The position numbers and the translations under genes were made by a program. Shown here one piece after another: positions 16,375-23,728 of a DNA stretch of 33,766 nucleotides. Below the pieces are notes generated by a model. It searched no databases, was not told the origin of the DNA, and saw only the letters and a program-made list of their open reading frames with translations. This DNA is from Syntrophales bacterium (GTDB taxonomy: Bacteria; Desulfobacterota; Syntrophia; Syntrophales; UBA4778). Location: NCBI GenBank assembly GCA_028712885.1, contig JAQTPK010000003.1:75129-108894 (forward strand), written 5' to 3'. The stretch's first letter is position 1, and each line of letters opens with the position of its first letter.

Positions 16375-16403
16375 ATTATAGAAGATATTTTCGGCATCTT
16401 GAA
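16375..16403 (-). promoter_or_regulatory. Sigma70-like promoter for the histidine kinase gene
   Basis: On the minus strand a perfect TATAAT (16375-16380) is preceded by TTCAAG (16398-16403) with 17 bp spacing. It gives a leader of about 90 nt before the kinase. The rest of 16279-16588 shows nothing recognisable. Confidence 0.45.
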
Positions 16404-16588
16404 ATTTAAATTACCCCCTCGCGCGGATCAACAAACCCGAATCAGCCATTAGACCTGACAATCCGGCGGGACTCAATCGGATGCAGTAATTATTTTGAGA
16501 TAGGAAAAAAGCTGTAGGCGACGGAATACTGTTAAGACCACAACAGCAGGGTGGAAGGGGAACTCAAAGAAATCAATCGAGCAGTATG

Positions 16589-16762
16589 TCAGTGCTTGGC
16601 TTTCAAGAGCTCCGCCCGGAGTTTTTTCATTTCCTGAACGAGTTCCTGCTTGGTGATAATCCCCTTCCTTTCGAGAATATTTATCAGAGCTTCCGATTCG
16701 ATCATCTCTGATACAAGGGCCTCTCTCATTTCGCTTGACTGTTTAATTTCGATTTTCGCCAT
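16589..16762 (-). CDS. 57-residue helical microprotein of unknown function
   Basis: The short frame starts MAKIEIKQSSEMREALVSEM and ends KKLRAELLKAKH. It has a very strong ribosome-binding site (AAAGGAGGAG, about 11 nt before the ATG), and its codon use and amino-acid mix look like a real gene. The sequence predicts two amphipathic helices linked by a turn (ERKGIITKQELVQEM). There is no signal peptide or membrane segment. It sits upstream of the sensor kinase on the same strand, with a predicted promoter between them, so it may be transcribed alone. No family is recognised. Confidence 0.7.
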   Translation of the reverse strand: MAKIEIKQSSEMREALVSEMIESEALINILERKGIITKQELVQEMKKLRAELLKAKH

Positions 16763-16959
16763 GTAGTAAATTTCTCCTCCTTTAAAATCAAAGCGGATTC
16801 AGGACCGATCGGCGCTTTACTGAGTGATCGTCGGGGATCGCAGGATGGAATCAGGCAGAATGGGATGGAGACGATGCTGAACCGAGGCAGGGCCCCTGGA
16901 CCGGTTCAGCGCACTTTATTCAGAGGCATCGCTTATAGTCAAGTAATATTTTCTTCTGG

Positions 16960-16995
16960 TCTATTGCGTCGGTTGCGTCTATTGCGTCCATTGGG
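16960..16995. repeat. Tandem nonamer array
   Basis: Four consecutive 9-bp units: TCTATTGCG twice, with TCGGTTGCG between them and TCCATTGGG last. Related units occur near 9804-9826 and, inverted, near 26162-26180. Confidence 0.85.
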
Positions 16996-17020
16996 TCAGG
17001 CATCAAACGTACAGAAACAC

Positions 17021-17116
17021 CTTACGCCTTACGCTTCACTCCTCACTGTTTTGGATTTCGAACTTCGGATTTGTTTGGGATTTAACCCCTTACCCCTTAC
17101 TCCTCACGGTTCACTC
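17021..17116. repeat. Two heptamer arrays at the 3' end of mrfB
   Basis: Four units at 17021-17048 and four at 17089-17116 (CTTACCC, CTTACTC, CTCACGG, TTCACTC) flank 40 bp of another degenerate repeat (GGATTTCG, GGATTTG). The second array overlaps the mrfB stop codon. Confidence 0.85.
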
Positions 17117-18433
17117 CGTTTTGGTTGCACCCATTTTTCGCTTCAGCCGGGTGAGCCGGTACAGCAATGCTTCCCGCCAATCGATATCATCGCCGGGCAG
17201 ATTATCCAGTGCCTTTGCCACGAGGGCTTCGGCTGTTTTGAAATTTTTTGTCTTGTGCTCATGCCACTTCGCGAGTTCGACCAGGGCAAAAAGGCATCCC
17301 GGATCTCTGCCGGCCATTGTTTCCCATATCCCGGCTGCTTCCGCCCAGCGCCCCGATCTCTTGTAAAGCAGCGAGAGCTCCGTTCCCGCATCAGTCCCGA
17401 GGGGCCCGGGCCCGGCCGCAATCAGATCCGCCAGCAGCCTCTCCGCTGTGAGCTTTTCTCCCCTGTCTATGCACATCCTGGCAAGGGCCAGGAGATCGCT
17501 CCCGTCGGCGGCGGCCGCGAAACCGTCCGCGGAGCCGAAAAGATCGCAGAGGTGCCCGACGAGCACGGCCATGGTTGCCACGTCCATTCTGTTGTGCTCG
17601 AGCACGTCCGTCATCAGGCCGGCGTTCCCCGACCGCAGCCAGTCGAAATACCTCTGTGGGATTTCGCTGCTCGGGACGTCGTAATCTCTCCGGACGCCCA
17701 GGACCATTTTTTCCAGCGTGGCGAGCCTGCTGTTTTCCAGCCGGTGCCCCAGCAGGCGCCGGGACGGAAACAGCAGGTCAAGGTGCGGCAGGCCGCTCAG
17801 GGGATTGTCGATGCGGTTCAGGATATATCTTGTCGCCAGGAGGTTGAGATCGAAAGCCCTGCCGTTGAACGTTACGAGAAATTTTTTTTCGCGGGCGACA
17901 TCGGAAAGGCATGTCAGCAGCGCCGCTTCTTCGTCGAAATCGCGGGCGAATATCTGGTTGACGACGAAATTCCCTCCTTCGAACCACCCCAGGCCCACGA
18001 GAAACGGGAAGGTTCCCGTTCCGCCCGAAAGCCCGGTGGTCTCCGTATCGAGGAAAAGGGCATCCTCGCAACGGAACGGGGAGAACACGGACCTGCCGGC
18101 AAGCACTCCTATCCGGTCCATCGGCATCGCTGTTTCGCAGATCCGGCGCTTGCCGTGGAAATCATCCCGGAGAATCCTGCTGGAATTCACGAGCACGGAG
18201 CCGCGCCGGGTGCGGACCTCCTCTCCGGGAAGAGCGCCGCGGGGAATTCCTGATTTCCGGGCTGCTGCGGGACCGGAGGGACGGCGCTCGAGAATTTCGC
18301 GAATGCGGCGGCGCAGGTCGTCTATTCTTTCATCTTTGGAGCGCCCTTCTTCTTCCCGGGTTTGGGGCGGCTGCTCTTTCCTTCCGGAGCCTCCCTCTCC
18401 CCTGATCCGGCGCAGTTTGTCGCCTATGCTCAT
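17111..18433 (-). CDS. mrfB: MrfB-like DEDD exonuclease with TPR-like C-terminus (YprB family)
   Basis: This 440-residue protein matches the YprB/MrfB family: a basic N-terminal region, then an RNase H-like 3'-5' exonuclease fold. Exo I is FLDTETTG with D129 and E131, Exo II is TFNGRAFDLNLLATR, and Exo III is EHNRMDVATMAVL. The C-terminal 130 residues are helical and TPR-like (ALARMCIDRGEKLTAERLL). In Bacillus subtilis MrfB works with the helicase MrfA in a UvrABC-independent repair pathway for mitomycin C damage. Its ATG overlaps the stop of the helicase gene (ATGA at 18430-18433), so the pair is coupled. The TGA stop lies in a heptamer unit. Confidence 0.85.
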   Translation of the reverse strand: MSIGDKLRRIRGEGGSGRKEQPPQTREEEGRSKDERIDDLRRRIREILERRPSGPAAARKSGIPRGALPGEEVRTRRGSVLVNSSRILRDDFHGKRRICETAMPMDRIGVLAGRSVFSPFRCEDALFLDTETTGLSGGTGTFPFLVGLGWFEGGNFVVNQIFARDFDEEAALLTCLSDVAREKKFLVTFNGRAFDLNLLATRYILNRIDNPLSGLPHLDLLFPSRRLLGHRLENSRLATLEKMVLGVRRDYDVPSSEIPQRYFDWLRSGNAGLMTDVLEHNRMDVATMAVLVGHLCDLFGSADGFAAAADGSDLLALARMCIDRGEKLTAERLLADLIAAGPGPLGTDAGTELSLLYKRSGRWAEAAGIWETMAGRDPGCLFALVELAKWHEHKTKNFKTAEALVAKALDNLPGDDIDWREALLYRLTRLKRKMGATKTE

Positions 18434-20865
18434 TTCCGGCCTTTCCGTCGGACCGATTCGGTCCGGCCGTTTTCCCCGCCGGTCTCAAGCGCAGGCGGGG
18501 CGGGGGATTTCCCCGGAGGCGATCCGAGGGCGATCTCGATGACCGAGAGGGCGGCCTTCTTGGCGCGGTATCCCACGTCGAGCACCGGCCCCACGCAGCC
18601 GGGACATCCCGCCGCGCAGGGGCAGGAACTTATCAGCCGGAATGCGGCGGCAAGGATATCTCGGTGAATCCGGAAAAGCAGGTCGGAAAAACCGATTCCG
18701 CCCGGATAGGCATCGTAGATGAAAACAGTAGGATCGAAATTCTCCGGGCTGTCGCTTCCGGCGGAAGCGGGTTTGCGGCCGCCGGGACCGAAATGGACAA
18801 ACCAGCGCCCGCTGCGGTCGGCAACGCACCGGTCCATATCCCTGATATCGGCCATGAGGATCATGGCGGCGATATGGTGCACTGCATAGGCCAGGCCGCA
18901 AAGGCCGTCGATCATCTCGGCCCGCGTATACGGGAGCGTGTCGAGCATGGCGAGCGGAAGGGTAAACCAGTAGCTCGTGGTATGCATTTCGCGCTCCGGA
19001 AGGGACACTTCGCCGTAGCCGACGTTTTCCGCCGTATAGAACTTGATCTTTTTGTACCCGACGACCTTCCGGGAGACCTTTACTTCCCCGTGCTCGACGA
19101 CCGCGTTGCCGTCCTGCTTCGTTTCGAAACCATCGAGGACGCGTATATCGGTATAAGTCATGGCGTCGGTGTAATAGTCCACATCCACCTTCCGTACGTG
19201 CGCTTCGCGCCTGTCGAGGTCCAGCCTGTCAACGTGGTACTGCTCGGATTCAACCATGTAGATGGCGTGCTCGTGCACGGTCGTAAAAGCGCTGTCCCAG
19301 TCTACTTCTGCGATCACCCGGCGGCCTCCCTTCTCCGTGACGTCGACGACCACCACGTTCTCCGCGTCGATGCTGCGCAGGCCGATCTCATTGGCCGGGT
19401 AATGCTCCGCCGTCCAGTGCCAGCGGCCGTTGGCGCTATGGAGGATTCCCTTTTCCTCCAGATATGCAAGGAACTCCTCCAGCTTCTCTTCGCCGAACGA
19501 CTCCCCTTCCTCGAACGGAAGCTCGAACGCGGCGCATTTTATGTGGCTCACCAGGATAAGAAGATTGTCCGGATTGATGCGGCAGTGTTCCGGGGATCCG
19601 GCAAAAAAATACTCCGGGTTCTCCGTGATGAACTGGTCCATGGGGCTCGACCGGGCGATGAGGAGAGCAAGGCTCCGGTCCGCCCTGCGTCCCGCGCGCC
19701 CGGACTGCTGCCAGGTGCCGGCGATGGATCCCGGATAGCCGACCATGATGCAGGCGTCCAGCTCGCCGATATCGATCCCCAATTCCAGGGCGTTGGTGCC
19801 GACTACGCCGAGGATGTTTTTTTCGCGCAGGTCGCGTTCGATCCTTCTCCTCAGCTCCGGAAGGTACCCCCCCCTGTATCCCGCCACCACTTTTTCCGCG
19901 CCCGGTTCCCGTTTTTCCGCACCGTCCTTCAGATATTTCGTCAGCACCTCGACCGTCAGGCGGCTGCCCGCAAACAGGATCGTCTGGATTCCGTTGTCCA
20001 TGAGCTGCAGGGCGATTTTCCGGGCGGGCGCCAGCGCGGACTGCCTGATCCCGAGTTCCCTGTTGACGACGGGGGGATTATAAAAAATGAAGGTCTTCGC
20101 CGCGCGGGGGGCGCCGCTGCGGTCGATAAGAGCGAATTCCTTTCCGACGAGGCGGGCGGCATGCTCGCCGGGGTTGGCCACCGTCGCCGAGCAGCAGATA
20201 AAGAGCGGATCCTTTCCGTAAAACCTCGCAATCCGGCGCAGCCTCCGGATCACGTTCGCCAGATGGCTGCCGAAAACCCCCCGGTAGGTATGCAATTCGT
20301 CGATGACGACGTAGTCGAGCGAGGAGAAGAGCTTCTGCCATTTTGTATGATGGGGGAGGATTCCCGCGTGCAGCATATCGGGGTTGGTGATAACTACATT
20401 GGCCTGGCGCCGGATCGCCTGGCGGGCGTCGTCCGGGGTATCCCCGTCGTATGTGTGCGACTTGATTTCTCCGCCCAGTCCGCGCGCCATTTCTCCGAAC
20501 TCCTTAAGCTGGTCCTGGGCAAGGGCTTTCGTGGGAAAGAGGTACAGCGCCCGGCTGTCCGGAACTTCGAGAGCCCTCTGGAGGACGGGAATGTTGTAAC
20601 AGAGTGTTTTTCCGCTTGCGGTCGGGGTGACCAGCACCACATCCCGCCCTCTCCGGACGAGCTCCAGCGCCTCGGCCTGATGCTCGTACAGATTCTGAAA
20701 TCCCCTGGCCTCGAGGACCGCGCGCAGGCGCGGATGCAGCCATGCGGGCAGGGGCGAGAACCGGCCGGCGGCCGCCGGGATCTCCCGGAAGGCGCGGACG
20801 TTTTCCATGAAACGCCTGTCGCTCCGGAAGCGGGAAATAATTTCCTCTAAGGTCAGTCTTTCCAT
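18430..20865 (-). CDS. mrfA: MrfA-like DExH helicase (YprA family, DUF1998)
   Basis: This 811-residue superfamily 2 helicase has Walker A TPTASGKT (about residue 80), motif II DELH (VVIDELHTYRG), motif III CSATVANP and motif VI QSGRAGRRADRS. The stretch ALELGIDIGELDACIMVGYPG is typical of the YprA/MrfA group. The C-terminal DUF1998 region ends in a cysteine cluster (SSCPCAAGCPGCVG), the metal-binding site of the family. MrfA unwinds damaged DNA with the exonuclease MrfB, encoded immediately downstream. The ATG at 20865 (MERLTLEEI) is preferred over an in-frame TTG at 20871. The function in this organism is inferred from the Bacillus pair. Confidence 0.9.
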   Translation of the reverse strand: MERLTLEEIISRFRSDRRFMENVRAFREIPAAAGRFSPLPAWLHPRLRAVLEARGFQNLYEHQAEALELVRRGRDVVLVTPTASGKTLCYNIPVLQRALEVPDSRALYLFPTKALAQDQLKEFGEMARGLGGEIKSHTYDGDTPDDARQAIRRQANVVITNPDMLHAGILPHHTKWQKLFSSLDYVVIDELHTYRGVFGSHLANVIRRLRRIARFYGKDPLFICCSATVANPGEHAARLVGKEFALIDRSGAPRAAKTFIFYNPPVVNRELGIRQSALAPARKIALQLMDNGIQTILFAGSRLTVEVLTKYLKDGAEKREPGAEKVVAGYRGGYLPELRRRIERDLREKNILGVVGTNALELGIDIGELDACIMVGYPGSIAGTWQQSGRAGRRADRSLALLIARSSPMDQFITENPEYFFAGSPEHCRINPDNLLILVSHIKCAAFELPFEEGESFGEEKLEEFLAYLEEKGILHSANGRWHWTAEHYPANEIGLRSIDAENVVVVDVTEKGGRRVIAEVDWDSAFTTVHEHAIYMVESEQYHVDRLDLDRREAHVRKVDVDYYTDAMTYTDIRVLDGFETKQDGNAVVEHGEVKVSRKVVGYKKIKFYTAENVGYGEVSLPEREMHTTSYWFTLPLAMLDTLPYTRAEMIDGLCGLAYAVHHIAAMILMADIRDMDRCVADRSGRWFVHFGPGGRKPASAGSDSPENFDPTVFIYDAYPGGIGFSDLLFRIHRDILAAAFRLISSCPCAAGCPGCVGPVLDVGYRAKKAALSVIEIALGSPPGKSPAPPALETGGENGRTESVRRKGRK

Positions 20866-20881
20866 AAGCAAACCCGTAAAT

Positions 20882-21063
20882 CGTAAGGAGTAAGGCGTCA
20901 GGTGCAGTTCCGAGTCAGAGGCTAGTCCTGAGAAGTAAAATAGACGTGAGGTGCCTTCTTTCCTGAGGTCCTACCCTGTTCTGCGCGGTCCTCCCTGAAG
21001 CATATCAATACAGGGCGGCCTTCATTCCGTTTCACTTCACGCCTTACCCCTTACGCCTTACGA
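20882..21063. repeat. Inverted pair of heptamer arrays flanking a gene-free spacer
   Basis: Three units (CGTAAGG, AGTAAGG, CGTCAGG) at 20882-20902 face four complementary units (TTCACGC, CTTACCC, CTTACGC, CTTACGA) at 21036-21063. The 133 bp between them contain no ORF. Confidence 0.8.
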
Positions 21064-21166
21064 CTGATTACTGTCAAGAGCAAACAGACCTGCAATCCCA
21101 AGAGATGAAAATACTTGCGAATCGAAGGGCCGTGAGATAGAAAGATGCCGAACGAGGTAAGTTCTC

Positions 21167-21502
21167 ATGGCTGGAATTCTATGTCCCAATTGCAAATCAT
21201 CCTACCTTTACCGAAGCCGGACCAGAGGATTCAAGGAAAAGGTTCAAAAATGGACCGGCAGGAAGGCATACCGCTGCCCTAACTGCAAATGGAGGGGGAT
21301 TCTGGGCAGCAAATACCGAAGACCTTTTGAAAAGCATTTCGGCAGCCAGGGCTTGAATCCCTGGCGCGTTTTCGCGTTCATCCTCATTCTGCTCATGGCG
21401 TTCGCGGCCTGGACTTCCTATGAATGGGCCAAATGGCACGACCGGTCGGATCAGATCCGCAGCATGGAGCGGGAACTGAGAGATTTCCAGAGCAGAAAAT
21501 AG
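21167..21502 (+). CDS. Small zinc-ribbon protein with one transmembrane helix
   Basis: The 111-residue protein has two CPNCK motifs (at residues 6-10 and 38-42) in the pattern CxxC...CxxC, which should bind one zinc ion. One transmembrane helix (about 66-85, VFAFILILLMAFAAWTSYEW) follows, then a short charged helix (DQIRSMERELRDFQ). The ribosome-binding site GAGGTAAG is well placed. The family is unknown. The arrangement suggests a cytoplasmic zinc ribbon anchored in the inner membrane. It is monocistronic or begins the small plus-strand group up to 23101. Confidence 0.75.
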   Translation: MAGILCPNCKSSYLYRSRTRGFKEKVQKWTGRKAYRCPNCKWRGILGSKYRRPFEKHFGSQGLNPWRVFAFILILLMAFAAWTSYEWAKWHDRSDQIRSMERELRDFQSRK

Positions 21503-21752
21503 TCCTTCCGCAGGAATATCCCTTCACCTGCCGGGCCAAGCAATTTCAGCCCTGTTTACGCCGCCCTCTCCTTTTTCTGTATGCTCCGCCCTCCATTCCG
21601 GGCACAAGGCCTTTTTTTCCTGATCCGATATTCATCCCGAATAATAACTGCTTATGCCTCGCGTCCCCGGCTGGTACGCACTTTGCTCTTAGGAAGCGCA
21701 CGAAAGCCGGAACCGGCAATCCAGACGGTTCCGGTCTGTGCGGAGCGCACCC
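21503..21752. other. Spacer without recognisable features
   Basis: No convincing ORF, hairpin terminator or promoter was seen. Confidence 0.4.
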
Positions 21753-21914
21753 ATGAACATGATACGGCTTGGAATAATCCCTGTTTGGGTCCGGCTGATA
21801 GTACTTCATGAGCGCATTCTGCGGCGGCGCACGGAATTCCGTCTGCGGGAATACCTACGGCGCGACCGGCGCCGCGGCTTTTCGCTCAGGCACTCTTTCG
21901 GACTTGAAAAGTGA
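21753..21914 (+). CDS. 53-residue arginine-rich ORF coupled to the next gene
   Basis: The frame runs MNMIRLGIIPVWVRLIVL then a strongly basic half (RILRRRTEFRLREYLRR) and ends in FGLEK. A GGAG site lies 7 nt before the ATG. The stop overlaps the next start as GTGA (21911-21914), the kind of coupling seen in real operons. The N-terminal half could be a short membrane-associated helix. No family is recognised, and the ORF may only be a leader peptide. Confidence 0.4.
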   Translation: MNMIRLGIIPVWVRLIVLHERILRRRTEFRLREYLRRDRRRGFSLRHSFGLEK

Positions 21915-22264
21915 ATGCAAACAAGGGGGTCTATCTCGGCACGGACATCGTTGAACACTGGTGGAGCCGTCTCCCGAAAACGGAAATCTGCCCCAGAAGC
22001 CGCGGAACGTGGTGGTATGACGAACGCGGGTTCTATTTTCAGCGGCACCTGACCGAGCACCCTATTTTCATTCCGGTAAAGTCCATTATCCGGATGCAGC
22101 TGGGGAAGCGCCATGCCGGAACATGGGTAATAACCTCGCACATTCTCAAGATCTTCTGGAAGCAGGACAATCTCAAACTGAGTTCTGGCTTCATTATCTC
22201 CAAAAGCAGGAGTGAAGCCGTTCGCCTCATCCGATTACTCTCTCGAACCAGCGCTGCCGCTTAA
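21911..22264 (+). CDS. Conserved-looking small protein, possibly PH/GRAM-like
   Basis: The 117-residue protein starts with GTG. It is rich in beta-strand-like segments and tryptophan (GTWWYDERGFYFQ, IFIPVKSIIRMQLG, HAGTWVITSHILKIFW) and ends in an amphipathic helix (RSEAVRLIRLLSR). The alternation of strands with one C-terminal helix is what a PH/GRAM-like fold would show, but that is inference. There is no signal peptide. It overlaps the preceding small ORF by 4 bp and is followed at once by the riboswitch leader of the next gene. Confidence 0.6.
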   Translation: MNANKGVYLGTDIVEHWWSRLPKTEICPRSRGTWWYDERGFYFQRHLTEHPIFIPVKSIIRMQLGKRHAGTWVITSHILKIFWKQDNLKLSSGFIISKSRSEAVRLIRLLSRTSAAA

Positions 22265-22268
22265 AAGC

Positions 22269-22347
22269 TCTGCAAGGGCATACCGTCCGGACGGATGGGA
22301 GACCGAAGGCCTAAATCTGTTATGGGCGATTCGGTTGCCGGGCCGAC
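22269..22347 (+). promoter_or_regulatory. Probable GEMM (c-di-GMP-I type) riboswitch aptamer
   Basis: The leader contains AAGGGCATA followed by a 6-bp stem CCGTCC/GGATGG (22283-22288 with 22293-22298) with tetraloop GGAC. Next come GAGACCGAAGGCCTAAA and a 3' part TTATGGGCGATTCGGTTGCC. The order matches the GEMM-I consensus: GGGCAAA, P1b stem with tetraloop, GACGCAAAGCC, CCUAAA, then AUG...GGGUUGCC. The linker between GACC and CCTAAA is shorter than in the best-known examples. The gene downstream is secreted, a common target type. Ligand class (c-di-GMP or cGAMP) is not decided. Confidence 0.6.
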
Positions 22348-22376
22348 ATGCGTATTCGCAATGCCGGACGGCCCGG
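22338..22376 (+). promoter_or_regulatory. Expression-platform hairpin overlapping the aptamer end
   Basis: CCGGGCCG (22338-22345) and CGGCCCGG (22369-22376) form a perfect 8-bp stem whose left arm takes the last bases of the aptamer. There is no T-run, so it is not a terminator. The ribosome-binding site AAGGAGA starts 7 nt after the stem, so control of translation is more likely. Confidence 0.5.
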
Positions 22377-22399
22377 AAATTACAAGGAGAGGTGTACAT

Positions 22400-23101
22400 A
22401 TGCCGAAGAAAAGGAAGTTCCCCTGTGGGGGCTTTACCGCCATCCTGTTTCAGGCGGTTCTCATTGTCTGTCTCGCGTTTCCAGTCTATTCAGCAGATGT
22501 CCAGCTTGAATGGGACGCCAACTCGGAACCTGCAGTCACCGGCTACAAAGTTTATTACGGGACCTCCAGTCAGAACTACTCAAGCTCGGTTGACGCGGGG
22601 AATGCGACCAATTACACTTTAACCGGCCTTGAGGAAGGGAAGCTGTATTACTTCGCCACTACGGCTTATGACTCGTCCGGAAGCGAAAGCGGATACTCCA
22701 ATGAGATCGCTTACAAGATCGGCGATCCGCCCGGCTCCGAAACCTCCACGTCATGGAGCACGGATTCCCCGGCGACTTCTTCCTCCGAAGGAGGAGGCGG
22801 CGGGTGTTTCATCGCGACCGCAGCTTACGGCAGCCGACTCGCGCCCGAAGTGGAGACGCTCAGGGATTTCCGGGATCGCCTGCTCATGACGAACCCGGCA
22901 GGGAAAGCTTTCGTCCGGCTCTACTACACCCTTTCCCCTCCCGCAGCCGAATGGATCGCGCAGCACGAGACGGCCAGAACGCTCACGCGCTGGTGCCTGT
23001 CGCCCCTGGTCTATGCAGTCAAGTATCCGGCCGCATTCGTCATAGGCTTCTTCTGTATCGGCCTGATCGCCGCCGGCAGGAAATATAAACTCTTCAGTTA
23101 A
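22400..23101 (+). CDS. Secreted fibronectin type III protein with CFI-box-CTERM domain
   Basis: The 233-residue protein starts at 22400, with AAGGAGAGG before the ATG. A signal peptide (about 1-31, ending VYSA) is followed by one fibronectin type III domain (about 33-108, [21 protein letters not shown]). A Ser/Thr and Gly linker leads to the CFI-box, [12 protein letters not shown] near residue 137. The C-terminal domain contains LRDFRDRLL and TLSPPAAEW, followed by a transmembrane helix (about 207-226) and a basic end. This layout suggests an anchored surface protein. A riboswitch precedes it and a terminator follows, so it is a self-contained unit. Confidence 0.85.
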   Translation: MPKKRKFPCGGFTAILFQAVLIVCLAFPVYSADVQLEWDANSEPAVTGYKVYYGTSSQNYSSSVDAGNATNYTLTGLEEGKLYYFATTAYDSSGSESGYSNEIAYKIGDPPGSETSTSWSTDSPATSSSEGGGGGCFIATAAYGSRLAPEVETLRDFRDRLLMTNPAGKAFVRLYYTLSPPAAEWIAQHETARTLTRWCLSPLVYAVKYPAAFVIGFFCIGLIAAGRKYKLFS

Positions 23102-23118
23102 GACCCCGCCTGAAAATG

Positions 23119-23156
23119 AAAGCCCCGCCGCTCTTCCCGAGCGCGGGGCTTTTTTC
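23119..23156. terminator. Bidirectional rho-independent terminator
   Basis: AAAGCCCCGC (23119-23128) pairs with GCGGGGCTTT (23143-23152). An inner GCTC/GAGC extension closes a 5-nt loop, and a T-run follows on the plus strand. It lies between the convergent FN3 gene and the receiver gene. Confidence 0.9.
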
Positions 23157-23235
23157 CTTTCTCTTTCCAATCGCCGTAGCGAGGCAAATACCCGGGCCGG
23201 GAAATGCCGGCTCCGGAATCGGCCTCTCCGCTGAT

Positions 23236-23724
23236 TTATTCTTTGTCTGCGGTTTCGGCCTTTTCCGCCGGAACGGCTTCCGTTTCGGAATCTACCGACA
23301 GGGGCATATCTTTGAGAACCCGGGCCACGACCTGGGACCGCTCGGGAAGGGATTTGGCGTAGTATTCGAGAATTTTCTGGGCAAGCTCCCTGAAATTGAG
23401 GGGCTTTATCATATATCCCTGGATGCCCATCCTGGCGCAATCCATAATATCCTGGCGCGAGAGCAGGCTGCTGGAGATGATGATGACGGTCGACTTGTCC
23501 TCCTCTTTTTCGCGGATCTCCTTGAGAACCGCATACCCGCTGACGACGGGCAGCATAATATCCAGGAGGATGATATCGGGTTTGAACTCCCTGTACAGCG
23601 CCAGCGCTTCCTCTCCGTTGAAAGCAAATTTCTTTTCGAAAATTTTGCTGTTGAGACTCGTGTCGAAAAGCTTCTGCGTCACCCTGTGGTCTTCAACTAT
23701 CAGAACTTTCAACTTTTCCGTCAT
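23236..23724 (-). CDS. Single-domain response regulator (CheY-like)
   Basis: The 162-residue protein has one receiver domain: acidic pocket E11/D12, phospho-accepting D55 in ILLDIMLP, a serine-rich switch region (IIISSS) and conserved K107 in MIKPL. After about residue 125 a short, charged tail (AVPAEKAETADKE) has no known domain. With no output domain it should act through protein contacts. The gene is last in an operon with a TPR protein (4-bp gap) and a CheX-like phosphatase, a likely partner. Confidence 0.9.
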   Translation of the reverse strand: MTEKLKVLIVEDHRVTQKLFDTSLNSKIFEKKFAFNGEEALALYREFKPDIILLDIMLPVVSGYAVLKEIREKEEDKSTVIIISSSLLSRQDIMDCARMGIQGYMIKPLNFRELAQKILEYYAKSLPERSQVVARVLKDMPLSVDSETEAVPAEKAETADKE

Positions 23725-23728
23725 AGCG

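Noticed and set aside
15334-18253. Long plus-strand frames (15334-16371 and 16865-18253)
   Set aside because: They are antisense to the histidine kinase and mrfB, which have clear motifs.
18664-20850. 728-codon open frame on the plus strand
   Set aside because: It lies wholly antisense to mrfA, has no recognisable domain or ribosome-binding site, and reflects the G+C-rich codon use of the real gene.
21064-21166. Possible second riboswitch before the zinc-ribbon gene (GCAAAC near 21082, GGGCC near 21128)
   Set aside because: The words are in the wrong order and no tetraloop stem of the GEMM type forms.
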